Shown one piece after another: positions 63,752-64,000 of a DNA stretch of 64,000 bases. The stretch is from Petrolisthes cinctipes. Lineage: Eukaryota; Arthropoda; Malacostraca; Decapoda; Porcellanidae. The position numbers and the translations under genes are program-made. Each line of letters begins with the position of its first letter. Positions within the stretch are counted from its first letter, which is position 1. The notes beneath the pieces were generated by a model. That model was given only the letters and a program-made list of their open reading frames with translations, searched no databases and was not told the origin of the DNA. The stretch covers positions 12,046,001 to 12,110,000 of the forward strand of contig JAWQEG010000062.1 in assembly GCA_033782935.1 (NCBI GenBank). The letters run 5' to 3'.

Positions 63752-64000
63752 GTGCATTTGTCGCGGCTTCTAGCCGCTTAAATTGTATTTATTGGTTGTG
63801 AAACCAGCACAGCTGTTTGCTATAGAATAGGCCCCTTCACAAGCCCAGGCCCCGTATAGGCATAATCTGGGTTTGAAGGGTCAATTCCGTGACGTTCATC
63901 AGAAGTAAATAAAATTCAAATCTGGTGCTGTACTGATAGTGGAGCCACCTGGTGGTGGTGAGGTGAGGTATTAAGCCCCTCCTCCGCTGAATACCGCTCG
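63752..64000. other. Non-satellite sequence at the right edge of the array
   Basis: The monomer is cut after ACAAAAATA and replaced by GTGCATTTGTCGCGGCTTC. A 6-bp GC-rich stem with a three-base loop (GCGGCT-TCT-AGCCGC, 63,763-63,777) lies 11 bases inside the junction. No coding region is recognised. The satellite base at the break is a TA, so insertion of another TA-targeting element is possible, as is a Helitron-like end (subterminal hairpin) or the true edge of the array. With one junction visible these cannot be separated. Confidence 0.6.
63942..63955 (-). promoter_or_regulatory. CTCF-like motif next to the array edge
   Basis: The minus strand reads CCACCAGGTGGCTC, which agrees with 13 of 14 positions of the commonly used CTCF core CCASYAGRKGGCRS. 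The plus strand continues GGTGGTGGTGAGGTGAGG, so a simple GGT-rich repeat may account for it. It lies about 190 bp outside the last satellite base. Confidence 0.25.

Overview
The window is a eukaryotic, satellite-rich chromosome segment with no bacterial-type gene organisation. About 57 kb of the 64 kb is one tandem array of a 176-bp satellite monomer (consensus about 40% GC). Roughly 305 monomers lie left of an insertion and 19 lie right of it, all in the same orientation. The only recognisable protein-coding remnants are Tc1/mariner-like transposase pieces of a kind common in animals, particularly arthropods and crustaceans. An arthropod, perhaps a decapod, is my best but weakly supported guess. 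The many apparent reading frames in the array (mostly 60, 65 or 100 codons, nearly all on the minus strand) are by-products of the repeat and are not annotated as genes.

Layout: (1) 1-about 11,200, older diverged monomers with only traces of higher-order structure. (2) About 11,200-53,680, the same satellite in higher-order repeats (HORs): tandem or offset copies at about 880, 1,055, 1,937, 2,285, 2,460, 4,045 and 4,397 bp, nearly all close to multiples of 176. (3) 53,681-60,381, a 6.7-kb, almost perfect palindrome (arms of about 3.29 kb, 122-bp spacer) with CAG...CTG ends, inserted at a TA in one satellite monomer with TA on both sides. (4) 60,382-63,751, the satellite resumes in register and orientation. 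(5) 63,752-64,000, unrelated sequence: an array edge or another insertion.

Each palindrome arm carries, in mirror image, a Tc1-like transposase segment with the first catalytic Asp, a Tc1-like C-terminal segment with the second Asp and the Glu (broken by an in-frame stop), a nested element of about 217 bp with imperfect inverted ends, and a short exon-like sequence encoding a convincing signal peptide followed by a consensus 5' splice site. The two transposase segments are collinear on one strand only when read across the axis, from one arm into the other.

Structurally, the 176-bp monomer is an old dimer: its two 88-bp halves align without gaps at about 59/88 positions, and the recurring ATATCGA motif falls on a 22-bp register. 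The array therefore has nested levels: possibly 22 bp, then 88, 176, and HORs of 4 to 25 monomers.
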